Positions 45,348 through 55,135 of a stretch of DNA of 64,000 nt are shown one piece after another (position 1 is the stretch's first letter; each line of letters opens with the position of its first letter). The notes beneath the pieces were generated by a model. That model worked only from the letters and a program-made list of their open reading frames with translations, was not told the DNA's origin and made no database searches. The stretch spans positions 248,001-312,000 of the forward strand of contig RKSN01000003.1 in assembly GCA_005518185.1 (NCBI GenBank), in the 5' to 3' direction. Position numbers and translations under genes: made by a program. The DNA is from Chakrabartia godavariana (GTDB taxonomy: Bacteria; Pseudomonadota; Alphaproteobacteria; Sphingomonadales; Sphingomonadaceae).

Positions 45348-46639
45348 GCAGCTTCTCCTTGAGCGGATCTGAGGTGGAATGCGGGGACGGCCCGCGTCGC
45401 GCGCCAGACCATGAGGAGCCCGGAAAAGGCGATCAGGTCCGCCATCAGCAGGGGCAGCGTCCAGCTCTGCGTCGAGCCAGTGTCCGCCAGATGCTGGCTC
45501 ATCACGCCGATGCCGAGCGCGAGCCCGCCGATCATCAGGATGTTGAGTGTGAGGATGTTGATACCGACTGCCGTCGCCTTGAGATGCGGCGGCAGCTCCT
45601 CTTCGATCACCGAGAAGAGCGGCGCATAGATCATTGTCATGAACAGGATGGAGGCGGCCATGCCGGCGATGAACAGCGGACTGCCTGCGGGGAGCAGCCG
45701 ATAGGCAAGGACAAAGGGCACGAGCAGCGCGAGGGTGATAAGGCTGGACCGCGCGCGATCCATGGCGAACCGGCGCTGCGCCCAATCGGCGAGGAGGCCT
45801 GCGCCCACCGAACCGGCCAGCCCGAAGATCATGAACATGACGCCATAAAGGCTGCTGGCCTGCGCCTTGGCCAACCCTTTGTCCTCGACCAGCCAGAGCA
45901 GCACGAACGGGCTCGTCGCGACATGGGCGTGGAGGACAATGAGCCCGAGCGACGCCCAGCGCAGGCGCGCGTTCGCGCTCACCATCTGCCACCATTCGGC
46001 GATCTGTCCGCCCATGGTCGGGAGATTTTGCTCGCGCGGGGTCGTGTCCTTCACGCGCGCAACGGCAAGGGTCGCGAGGACGCCGATGGCGGCCATCAGG
46101 AGGAAGCAGCCGCGCCACCCCAAGGTCGGCCCCAGCAGCCCGGCAATCAGAAAGCTGCCGCCAATGCCAAGCGGAATGCCCGCAAAGAAGAGCCCGATGG
46201 CGGCAGCCTTGCTGCCGTCCGGTGTGCGGGCCAGGATGATGTTGGTGGCCGTGGGGACCAGCGTTGCCTCGCCCGCCGCGACGAAGGGGCGCGCGCCGAG
46301 CATCGTCCAGAAGCCTTGTGCCAGCCCCGCGAGCCCGGTGAACAGGCTCCAGATGCCGACCCCCGTGGTCAGCACCGGCACGCGGCCGATCCGGTCTGCC
46401 AAAAGCCCCGCCGCGACCGCGCCAATGGCGTAGACGCCGCTGAAGGCAAGCCCGGCGATCAGCGCAAACTGGCTTCGGCTCAGCTCCAGATCGCGCATGA
46501 TATCGCTGGCGAAGCCCGCCACGAGCTGACGGTCAATCTGGTTGAGCACGTGCAGCATCAGGAAGAACAGCAGCAGCCCCCATGGTGTCGTGCGCGTGGC
46601 GGCTGCGCTGCGCAGACTGTCCGGCGTGTCCGGGGTCAC
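45344..46639 (-). CDS. Major facilitator superfamily transporter B
   Basis: 431 residues with 12 helices. LLADRIGRVPVL is the loop 2-3 motif and FVAAGEATLVPTATNIIL the helix-4 region; the type resembles spinster/ACS-like organic-acid permeases. It begins at a GTG that overlaps the stop of dioxygenase C (GTGA) and ends by ATGA overlap with dioxygenase B, so all three are translationally coupled. It is not a close copy of transporter A, so uptake and export roles may be divided. Confidence 0.88.
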   Translation of the reverse strand: MTPDTPDSLRSAAATRTTPWGLLLFFLMLHVLNQIDRQLVAGFASDIMRDLELSRSQFALIAGLAFSGVYAIGAVAAGLLADRIGRVPVLTTGVGIWSLFTGLAGLAQGFWTMLGARPFVAAGEATLVPTATNIILARTPDGSKAAAIGLFFAGIPLGIGGSFLIAGLLGPTLGWRGCFLLMAAIGVLATLAVARVKDTTPREQNLPTMGGQIAEWWQMVSANARLRWASLGLIVLHAHVATSPFVLLWLVEDKGLAKAQASSLYGVMFMIFGLAGSVGAGLLADWAQRRFAMDRARSSLITLALLVPFVLAYRLLPAGSPLFIAGMAASILFMTMIYAPLFSVIEEELPPHLKATAVGINILTLNILMIGGLALGIGVMSQHLADTGSTQSWTLPLLMADLIAFSGLLMVWRATRAVPAFHLRSAQGEAA

Positions 46640-47532
46640 TCCGCGGCCTCGGCCAGCGGCGCCACCGCATAAGGCTGCGGCCGCACCTTTTCGGACCAGG
46701 CCGCGACGCGGTACAGACGGCGCAGTTCGTTGCTGACGTTCGATGTCACGCCATAATGGCTGGTCGAAAAATTGTCCCAGATGGCAACATCGCCTGGTTC
46801 CCATTGGTGGCGGACCTGGATCTCGGGAATCTTGGACATCTCGTTGGCGAGCTTGATGAGCGCTTCGGAATGGATCGTCTCATAGCCCTTGATCCGGTGC
46901 ACATAGGCGTCGCCCACGAACAGGCAGGGGCGCCCGGACGCATGGTGCCGTACGACGGCGGGATGCACCGCATGTTCACGATTCTCCATGATGCGGCTGA
47001 TGATGGCGGGATCGCCAAAGTCGTGGCGCAGCATCAGGTAAAGCGAGTCGTGTTCGATCTCGATATTCTCGAACAGCTGCTTCAGCGCGTGGGGCAGGCG
47101 CTCATAGGCGGCATACATGCTGGCCCACATGGTATCTGCGCCGAAGGGAACCTGCTCGGCCTGCAGGATGGACATGATGTTGGGGTGCTCGCGTGCCAGC
47201 ACGTCATGATGCCACAGGTCGGTGGTCGCCTTCGTCTTGTCCGTGGTCAGGCGCTGGATGACGACGACTTCGGGATGGCCTTCATCGGCCTTGGTGGGTG
47301 CAAAGGTGTGCTTTTCCAGCTGATCGCCATAAGCGAGCGCGACGCGCTTCATCGCATCAAAGGACAGATGCTGGTTCCGGCCGAACAGGACGCCATAGTC
47401 CCAGAGCGCCGCACGCAGATCGGCCAGCCCTGCGTCATCCAGATCGGCCAGATTGCATCCTTCAATCCAGCCGCCGATCACGGGCGTACGGGGCACAACG
47501 CGGAATTGGGAATAGTCGCGGACTTCCAGCAT
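46636..47532 (-). CDS. TauD/TfdA-family Fe(II)/2-oxoglutarate dioxygenase C
   Basis: 298 residues and clearly more divergent than A and B. Triad: H108 and D110 in LWHHDVLA and distal His in STSHYGVTSN; family blocks HPAVVRHHASG, CLFVGDAYVHRIKG and WEPGDVAIWDNF are present. First gene of the leftward operon. ATG 47532 (MLEVRDYS) is preferred to a start five codons upstream. The tandem AraC site lies 64 nt upstream. Substrate unknown; with A and B it makes three such enzymes in one regulon. Confidence 0.92.
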   Translation of the reverse strand: MLEVRDYSQFRVVPRTPVIGGWIEGCNLADLDDAGLADLRAALWDYGVLFGRNQHLSFDAMKRVALAYGDQLEKHTFAPTKADEGHPEVVVIQRLTTDKTKATTDLWHHDVLAREHPNIMSILQAEQVPFGADTMWASMYAAYERLPHALKQLFENIEIEHDSLYLMLRHDFGDPAIISRIMENREHAVHPAVVRHHASGRPCLFVGDAYVHRIKGYETIHSEALIKLANEMSKIPEIQVRHQWEPGDVAIWDNFSTSHYGVTSNVSNELRRLYRVAAWSEKVRPQPYAVAPLAEAAE

Positions 47533-47596
47533 CGATTCTCTCCTCACAGCTTTTGTTATGGGGCAAGCGTATCAGTGGACTTTGGAATTCGATTGC

Positions 47597-47629
47597 CATT
47601 TGACGACAGATGATAAACAGTTGGCGACA
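47597..47629 (-). promoter_or_regulatory. Tandem AraC-type binding site upstream of dioxygenase C operon
   Basis: Read on the minus strand: TGTCGCCAACTG (47629-47618) and TGTCGTCAAATG (47608-47597), 21 bp start to start, 64 nt before the start codon at 47532. A -10-like GATACG begins 35 bp after the second half-site starts. The site lies in the 108-bp gap between the operon and its divergent AraC gene. Confidence 0.72.
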
Positions 47630-47640
47630 GGAGGGATGCC

Positions 47641-48663
47641 ATGACGGTCACTGCCCAGGTCCGCGCCACCGCCCTGCTCGATTTTCCTGCCGTCGCGCTT
47701 GAGGCGGGCATCGATCCCTATGCGGCGCTGCGGGAGGCCGGAATTGATCCCGCCAGCCTGTCTCGCCCCGATCTGACGCTGCCCACCGACCGCGTGGCGT
47801 GGCTGCTCGACGGCGTGGCGGAACGGACCGGTCTGGCCGATCTCGGTATCCGCATCGCCATGCGCCGCCGCCTCGCCAATATGGGCGTCGCAGGTCTTGT
47901 GCTCGGTCAGCAGCCGACGGTGCGCGATGCGCTCGCCATGGCCGACAGATACAGCCATCTGCTGAGCAATGCGCTGAGCTTGCACATCGAGGGCGGTGAT
48001 GGCGACGTGGCGACGCTCGTCCTTGGCGTCTCGATTGCGGCCTCCGCGCCGGGCCGCCAGTCGCGGGAGCTGGCGCTTGCCGCTTATGTGCACCTCTTCC
48101 GCCTGCTCCACGGCGAACATTGGGCGCCGCTGACCGTCCACTTCTCCCATTCCGCGCCACGCGGTGCGACACTGCACCAGCGCTTTTTCGGGTGTCCGGT
48201 GCAGTTTGGCAGCACACTTGACGGGCTGGAATGCCCGACGGCCGACCTTGACCGGGTCAACCCCAGGGCAGATGCGGCGCTTGCCGCCTATGCCGCGTCC
48301 TTGCTGGACACGCTCCCGGTGCTACACGGGGATGCCACGACCAGCATGGTCACGCGGCTTATCCATGCACTGTTGCCCATGGGCGGCGCCACAATTGAGC
48401 GCGTTGCAGCCAGCATGGGGCGCAACGTCCGTACCCTGCAGCGCGATCTGGCGCGCGAAGGCGGAGACTTCACCGCCCTCCTGGCCGACGCCCGAAAGAC
48501 CCTCGCGGCCGAACTCCTGCGCGATCCGACCCTCCCCCTCGCGGCGGTCGCCGAACGGCTCGGCTATTCTCACCCGTCCGCCTTCATCCGGTTTTTTCAG
48601 GCGCAGTTTAAGACGACGCCCGGGCATTGGCGGGAAGAGCATCTCCGGCAGGGCACCGGGTGA
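47641..48663 (+). CDS. AraC-family regulator 2 (PF12625 type)
   Basis: 340 residues. Same architecture as regulator 1: an OruR/ArgR-type N-domain ([44 protein letters not shown]) and two C-terminal helix-turn-helix units ([40 protein letters not shown]). It starts 11 nt beyond the tandem half-sites, which overlap its own promoter, so it may also control itself. The residues of the first recognition helix (VRTLQRxL) are shared with regulator 1, which fits both proteins reading one motif. Confidence 0.92.
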   Translation: MTVTAQVRATALLDFPAVALEAGIDPYAALREAGIDPASLSRPDLTLPTDRVAWLLDGVAERTGLADLGIRIAMRRRLANMGVAGLVLGQQPTVRDALAMADRYSHLLSNALSLHIEGGDGDVATLVLGVSIAASAPGRQSRELALAAYVHLFRLLHGEHWAPLTVHFSHSAPRGATLHQRFFGCPVQFGSTLDGLECPTADLDRVNPRADAALAAYAASLLDTLPVLHGDATTSMVTRLIHALLPMGGATIERVAASMGRNVRTLQRDLAREGGDFTALLADARKTLAAELLRDPTLPLAAVAERLGYSHPSAFIRFFQAQFKTTPGHWREEHLRQGTG

Positions 48664-48774
48664 CAGGACGTTGCCATCCAGCGCTTGGCGTCGGGTGCGC
48701 ACACAACGGCAAAATCCGTCATATGTCTCCCAGACACGGTCACTGTCGGAATGTTTGTGGAAGCCGGAATGCGA

Positions 48775-48850
48775 TGGTGGAGCTGAGGGGAATCGAACCC
48801 CTGACCTCATCATTGCGAACGATGCGCTCTACCAACTGAGCTACAGCCCC
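48775..48850 (-). tRNA. tRNA-Ala (anticodon CGC)
   Basis: 76 nt with encoded CCA. Minus-strand acceptor stem GGGGCTG pairs with CAGCTCC (one G-U), D-arm AGCTCAGTTGGTAGAGC, anticodon loop TTCGCAA giving CGC (reads GCG), T-arm GGGTTCGAATCCC. All positions are canonical. Confidence 0.95.
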
Positions 48851-48966
48851 GCATTCGGACTCGCGCATTAGCGGCGAGATTTGCGGCTTGCAATGGGGAA
48901 CGCTTGCCCATGCGCTGCTTTCAAATAGAAGGGGCGGGACAAACCAAAAAGAAGAGGAGCTGCGCC

Positions 48967-49974
48967 ATGGCCCGTGCCTGGTATTTCAAATCGACCCCCG
49001 AAGGCCTGCCCACGCGCGACAATGTCGCGCTGGTCGAGATGCCGCCGCAAGACATTGGCCCGAACCAGATTCGTGTCCGCAACGAATATCTGTCGGTTGA
49101 CCCCTATATGCGCGGGCGGATGACGACCGTGAAATCCTATGTGCCCGGCTTTGAGGTCGATCAGCCGATGACGGGCGGCGCGGTGGGCGAAGTCATCGAG
49201 AGCACCGCCGAAGGTTTTGCCGTTGGTGACAAGGTCATGCACATGAATGGCTGGCGCGACGAGGCGCTGGTGGACATTGTGGGCGGCGGCGCACCGACCG
49301 ATCCGCAGAAGCTGCCACCCCTTAACGTCCCGATCCAGACGTTCCTCCACAATCTGGGGCTCACCGGCGCGACCGCCTATATGGGCCTCATGAAAACGGC
49401 CGCCGCCAAGGAAGGCGATATCGTCTTCGTGTCAGCAGCGGCTGGTGCGGTCGGCTCTGCCGTCGTCCAGATTGCGAAGAAGAAGGGTATGACCGTCATC
49501 GGATCGGCGGGCGGTGCGGCCAAGTGCGATTGGGTCAAGTCCTTGGGCGCGGATGCCTGTGTCGACTATAAGTCGGGCAACCTTCTGGCGCAGCTGTCGG
49601 AAGCCGCACCGGCCGGGATCGACGTCTATTTCGACAATGTCGGTGGCGACCATCTGGATGCCGCCTTTGCCCTGGCGCGCGATTATGCCCGCTTTGCGAT
49701 CTGCGGGATGATCGACAAATATAATGAGGCCGATCAGGGGCATGAGTTCAAATACATCCTCCGGACAATCCCGGCGCGGATCAACATGCGGGGCTTCATC
49801 TTCACCGATTATGCCGAACATATGGGCGAGTTTCTGGCAGAGGTCGCGCCGATGGTCCTGTCGGGCGAGATGAAGATGCAGGAAACCGTGCATCAGGGGC
49901 TCGACAGCACCTTTGACGCTTTCCTTGGCCTGTTCTCGGGCGCGAATACGGGCAAGATGCTGGTCAGGATCTGA
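48967..49974 (+). CDS. NADP-dependent MDR oxidoreductase (leukotriene B4 dehydrogenase/YncB-like)
   Basis: 335 residues. YLSVDPYMRGRM and the NADPH site VFVSAAAGAVGSAVVQIAKKKG are diagnostic of the prostaglandin reductase/curcumin reductase branch, with YFDNVGGDHLDAA near the C-terminus. It reduces the double bond of enones with NADPH. A GAAGAGGAG box precedes ATG 48967; the in-frame ATG at 48904 lacks one. Monocistronic, just outside the catabolic cluster, and has no tandem AraC site. Confidence 0.92.
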   Translation: MARAWYFKSTPEGLPTRDNVALVEMPPQDIGPNQIRVRNEYLSVDPYMRGRMTTVKSYVPGFEVDQPMTGGAVGEVIESTAEGFAVGDKVMHMNGWRDEALVDIVGGGAPTDPQKLPPLNVPIQTFLHNLGLTGATAYMGLMKTAAAKEGDIVFVSAAAGAVGSAVVQIAKKKGMTVIGSAGGAAKCDWVKSLGADACVDYKSGNLLAQLSEAAPAGIDVYFDNVGGDHLDAAFALARDYARFAICGMIDKYNEADQGHEFKYILRTIPARINMRGFIFTDYAEHMGEFLAEVAPMVLSGEMKMQETVHQGLDSTFDAFLGLFSGANTGKMLVRI

Positions 49975-50042
49975 CGCCGGGCCGGTGGGCGAACGCGTCC
50001 ACCGGCCTTGCCATTTCGGCAGCTTCCCCGCACACAGGGGTC

Positions 50043-50591
50043 ATGACGACGACGCGTATCCTGTCGATGGCCCTTGTCGCGCTGGCGCTGGCCGGGTGCG
50101 CCACTGCACCCGAAGCGGTCGCGCCGCCACCGCCGCCGACACGCGCGGCCCCGCCTCCACCTTCTGTGTCAGCACCCCGATCCTCCAACTGGGAGGATTG
50201 GCGCGCCACGCCCGGCGACTGGGGCTATCGCAAGGATGCGCGCGGATCGATTGCCCTGTTTGGGCAGCCGGGGACCAACGCGCTGTTCGTCGTCCGCTGC
50301 GATCAGGCGTCGGCGCGCATCTATATGTCACGCAGCGGCAGCTTTCCGGTCGGCCAGTCGGGCCAGATGACGGTCCGCACCTCAAGCACCGTGCGCACGC
50401 TGTCAGCGGGCAACAGCAATGAGAGCCCGCCCTACATCGCGTCCGAACTGCTCGCATCGGACCGGCTGCTCGACGCGATGGCGTATAGCCGGGGCAAATT
50501 CGTCATCACCGTGCGCGGCGCCGACGATCTTGTCGTCCCGACATGGGCCGAATTTTCGCGGGTGGTGGAGGATTGCCGGGCGGCCAACTAG
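50043..50591 (+). CDS. Putative lipoprotein of unknown function
   Basis: 182 residues. The N-terminus MALVALALAGC is a lipobox with the lipidated Cys about residue 19, followed by a Pro/Ala-rich linker (residues 24-47) and a compact C-terminal domain (DWGYRKDARGSIALFG, FVVRCDQASARIYMSRSG, CRAAN) with two cysteines. Sphingomonads often carry such proteins; function unknown. It starts 68 bp after the MDR gene. No membrane helix apart from the signal. Confidence 0.78.
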   Translation: MTTTRILSMALVALALAGCATAPEAVAPPPPPTRAAPPPPSVSAPRSSNWEDWRATPGDWGYRKDARGSIALFGQPGTNALFVVRCDQASARIYMSRSGSFPVGQSGQMTVRTSSTVRTLSAGNSNESPPYIASELLASDRLLDAMAYSRGKFVITVRGADDLVVPTWAEFSRVVEDCRAAN

Positions 50592-50922
50592 CCTTGCCTT
50601 TTGGTCGGCCCGAAGTTCTGATCCTGACAGCAAATTAGATCAATTCAAGTCTTGAATACGCGATTCGCATGACTCATTTTGTGCGTGCGAACCGGCCGGT
50701 TCGCGGAGCGCAACGCAGCGAAAGGAGGTGATCCGATGTCTCATGGTCCAGCTAAGAGGTCGGAAAGGGTGATCCGCAGCTAGGCGCGACTGATCGCAGC
50801 CTTTGGTCTCTGCAGAAACGGAAGCCCGCCACATTTGGCAGGCTCTACACCTCCGATCGCTGACCATGCTGAAGGGTCGTGGAACCGCCAGGTTCTGCGG
50901 CCCTTCTCATATCCGCCTCGGC
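50592..50922. other. 331-bp gap with palindromes and a perfect anti-SD complement
   Basis: No long gene. It holds ATTCAAG-T-CTTGAAT (50643-50657), the perfect 18-bp palindrome GCGAACCGGCCGGTTCGC (50687-50704), a 14-nt exact complement to the 16S rRNA tail (50721-50734) before a 15-codon ORF, and two later hairpins: GCCCGCC/GGCAGGC at about 50826-50845 and GAACC/GGTTC at about 50882-50895. Confidence 0.6.
50736..50783 (+). CDS. Candidate 15-residue leader peptide with an extreme Shine-Dalgarno sequence
   Basis: ATG 50736 opens a 15-codon frame (MSHGPAKRSERVIRS, stop 50781-50783). It is preceded by AAAGGAGGTGATCC (50721-50734), complementary over all 14 nt to the usual 3' end of 16S rRNA, and only 1 nt from the ATG. 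A second, shorter copy (AAAGGGTGATCC) lies at the end of the ORF, about 50764-50775. The peptide is basic. Whether it is made, or the RNA acts by binding 16S tails, cannot be decided here. Confidence 0.45.
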   Translation: MSHGPAKRSERVIRS

Positions 50923-51798
50923 TCAGTGCCGCAGGGCGCGGCCCCGCGCATAGGCCTGCGTCCCGCGCGTATAGACGCGATCATCGGGCAGGATGTCGGC
51001 AACGCCAAGGTCCGGCGCCGTCTCCAGATCGCGGTAGAGCGGCGCGAAATCGGTCTCCACCGTCACCTTCAGCAAATGGTCTAGGCTGGGCACGACGAAA
51101 TAGGTCTGTTGAAAATCGTCGATCCGGTAGTCGGTACGCATCAGCCGCAAAAGATCAAAGCCAAGCCGGTTGGGGCTTGGATCATCAAGCGCGAAAAGGC
51201 TTTCGGCATGGCTGGAGACGATGCCCGCGCCATAGGTGCGCAGCTGCCCGCCCTCCTCGATCAGGCCGAATTCGACCGTATACCAATAGAGCCGGGCGAG
51301 CTTGTGGAGCGCGCCAAAGCCAAGGCTGCGCAGGCCGCCCTTGCCATAGGCAACCATGTAATCGGCAAAGACCGGATCGGCGAGCATCGGCACATGGCCG
51401 AAGACGTCGTGGAAGACATCGGGTTCCTGCAGATAGTCGATCTGCTCAGGGCGGCGGATGAAGTTGCCGGCGGGAAAGCGGCGGTTGGCGAGATGTTCAA
51501 AAAAGACGGCATCGGGCACGAGACCGGGGACGGCGACAACGGACCATCCGGTGGCGGCCGACAGCCGGTCATTGAGTTCGCGATAATCGGGAATACCGGG
51601 GCGGGAGAGGCGCAGCACATCCAGCCCGTGCAGAAAGGCGTCGGCGGCACGGCCGGGCAGCATCTCCGACTGGCGCGCGAAGAGCCGGTCCCACATGGCA
51701 TGTTCGTCGGCCGAGAACTGGCCCCAATCCTGCGGGATCGTCCAGTCTGCCGCCGCACCGGGCGGCGGGGTCTCATGGATATGCGTGGCAGCCGACAT
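50923..51798 (-). CDS. phhA: Phenylalanine 4-monooxygenase
   Basis: 291 residues. It hydroxylates phenylalanine to tyrosine with tetrahydropterin, O2 and non-heme iron. The iron ligands lie in EPDVFHDVFGHVPML (two His), with the Glu ligand in YWYTVEFGLIEE. The core also has SSHAESLFAL and the pterin-side FQQTYFVVPSL. No PhhB (pterin dehydratase) gene is adjacent. A 32-bp near-perfect palindrome lies 13 bp upstream of the start. Confidence 0.95.
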   Translation of the reverse strand: MSAATHIHETPPPGAAADWTIPQDWGQFSADEHAMWDRLFARQSEMLPGRAADAFLHGLDVLRLSRPGIPDYRELNDRLSAATGWSVVAVPGLVPDAVFFEHLANRRFPAGNFIRRPEQIDYLQEPDVFHDVFGHVPMLADPVFADYMVAYGKGGLRSLGFGALHKLARLYWYTVEFGLIEEGGQLRTYGAGIVSSHAESLFALDDPSPNRLGFDLLRLMRTDYRIDDFQQTYFVVPSLDHLLKVTVETDFAPLYRDLETAPDLGVADILPDDRVYTRGTQAYARGRALRH

Positions 51799-51811
51799 GC
51801 TGCCAGATTAG

Positions 51812-51843
51812 CGCCAACTGGTTGCAATTGAAACCAGTTGGCG
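51812..51843. promoter_or_regulatory. 32-bp near-perfect palindrome upstream of phhA
   Basis: Twelve-bp perfect arms CGCCAACTGGTT (51812-51823) and AACCAGTTGGCG (51832-51843) flank GCAATTGA, itself nearly symmetrical, so 30 of 32 positions pair about one centre. It sits 13 bp before the phhA start and 11 bp after the gyrB stop. It could be an operator for phhA (Lrp/AsnC-type regulators often control it) or an end-of-gyrB hairpin; no T-tract favours the operator. Confidence 0.6.
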
Positions 51844-51854
51844 TCGAGGCCGGA

Positions 51855-54584
<2,730 letters not shown>

Positions 54585-54926
54585 TCAATCGTGGCCGGGC
54601 GCGTCGTCGCCGCCACGGCCACGGCCCTGGCCGCGTCCACGGCCCTGACCGCGATCATCGACGGTGGCTGCTGCGTCGTCCGCACCACGGCCACGGCGCA
54701 CGTCACCCGGGGCATCGTCCGCGCCACGGCTCTGACGAACTTCCGGAACGGCATCGTCCGCACCGCGCGCCTGACGCACTTCCGGCACCGCATCATCGGC
54801 ACCGCGCGCCTGCCGGATGTGACCGGCGGGATCATCAGCACCGCGACGGGCAAAAGCGGGCGCCGAAGTTGCGGCAACGGCTGCAACAGCCGCAAGGATC
54901 ACTGACTTTTTGACAAGAACACGCAT
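54585..54926 (-). CDS. Exported protein with tandem 13-residue RGADDA repeats
   Basis: 113 residues. Signal peptide (SVILAAVAAVAATSAPAFA), then four consecutive 13-residue units of the form RQARGADDAVPEV (residues 38-89) preceded by one partial unit, then an Arg/Gly-rich tail (GQGRGRGQGRGRGGDDA). The conserved core RGADD alternates charges and acidic pairs; binding of divalent metal or of a cell-surface polymer is conceivable. No family is recognised. It is divergent from the barrel protein gene, and its promoter (54969-54996) matches the ECF consensus at this locus. Confidence 0.75.
   Translation of the reverse strand: MRVLVKKSVILAAVAAVAATSAPAFARRGADDPAGHIRQARGADDAVPEVRQARGADDAVPEVRQSRGADDAPGDVRRGRGADDAAATVDDRGQGRGRGQGRGRGGDDAPGHD
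54660..54815 (-). repeat. Four tandem 39-bp coding repeats
   Basis: Residues 38-89 of the exported protein are encoded by four in-frame 39-bp units, imperfect at DNA level. The units are adjacent with no spacers, so they are coding repeats and not a CRISPR. Confidence 0.8.
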
Positions 54927-54968
54927 GACTTCATCCTCCTCATTAGGCCCGGCTTCCCGGACTGACAG

Positions 54969-54996
54969 ACAACGAGGGCACCAGACGTCTATTCCC
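54969..54996 (-). promoter_or_regulatory. ECF-type promoter of the RGADDA-repeat gene
   Basis: Minus-strand GGGAATA-N15-CGTTGT, 42 nt before the start codon. Same elements and exact spacing as the three other sites at this locus. Confidence 0.75.
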
Positions 54997-55028
54997 GCCA
55001 CATTGGCATTTATTTCTTCACGCCTCTC

Positions 55029-55056
55029 GGGAATATGTTAATCCTGCCGTCGTTAT
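55029..55056 (+). promoter_or_regulatory. ECF-type promoter of the outer-membrane barrel gene
   Basis: GGGAATA-N15-CGTTAT, 79 nt before the ATG at 55136. Confidence 0.75.
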
Positions 55057-55135
55057 CGGCAGAGAACCGTCACAAATTCGGCACGGCTGCCGTGCGAATG
55101 ACTGGGGCGGAGAATTCAAATTGGCGGGGGTACCC

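Noticed and set aside
33842-47532. Known dichlorprop/2,4-D (rdpA/sdpA/tfdA) cluster
   Set aside because: The dioxygenases share only family motifs with those enzymes, and none of the usual downstream chlorocatechol or phenol hydroxylase genes are present.
48775-48850. tRNA-Ala as attachment site of a catabolic island
   Set aside because: No duplicate of the tRNA 3' end and no integrase found between 29 and 50 kb.
50721-50734. 16S rRNA fragment or pseudogene
   Set aside because: Only the 14-nt anti-SD complement matches; sequence on both sides differs from the 16S 3' region.
54660-54815. CRISPR-like array
   Set aside because: Repeats are contiguous, 39 bp, in frame and coding, without spacers; no cas genes in the window.
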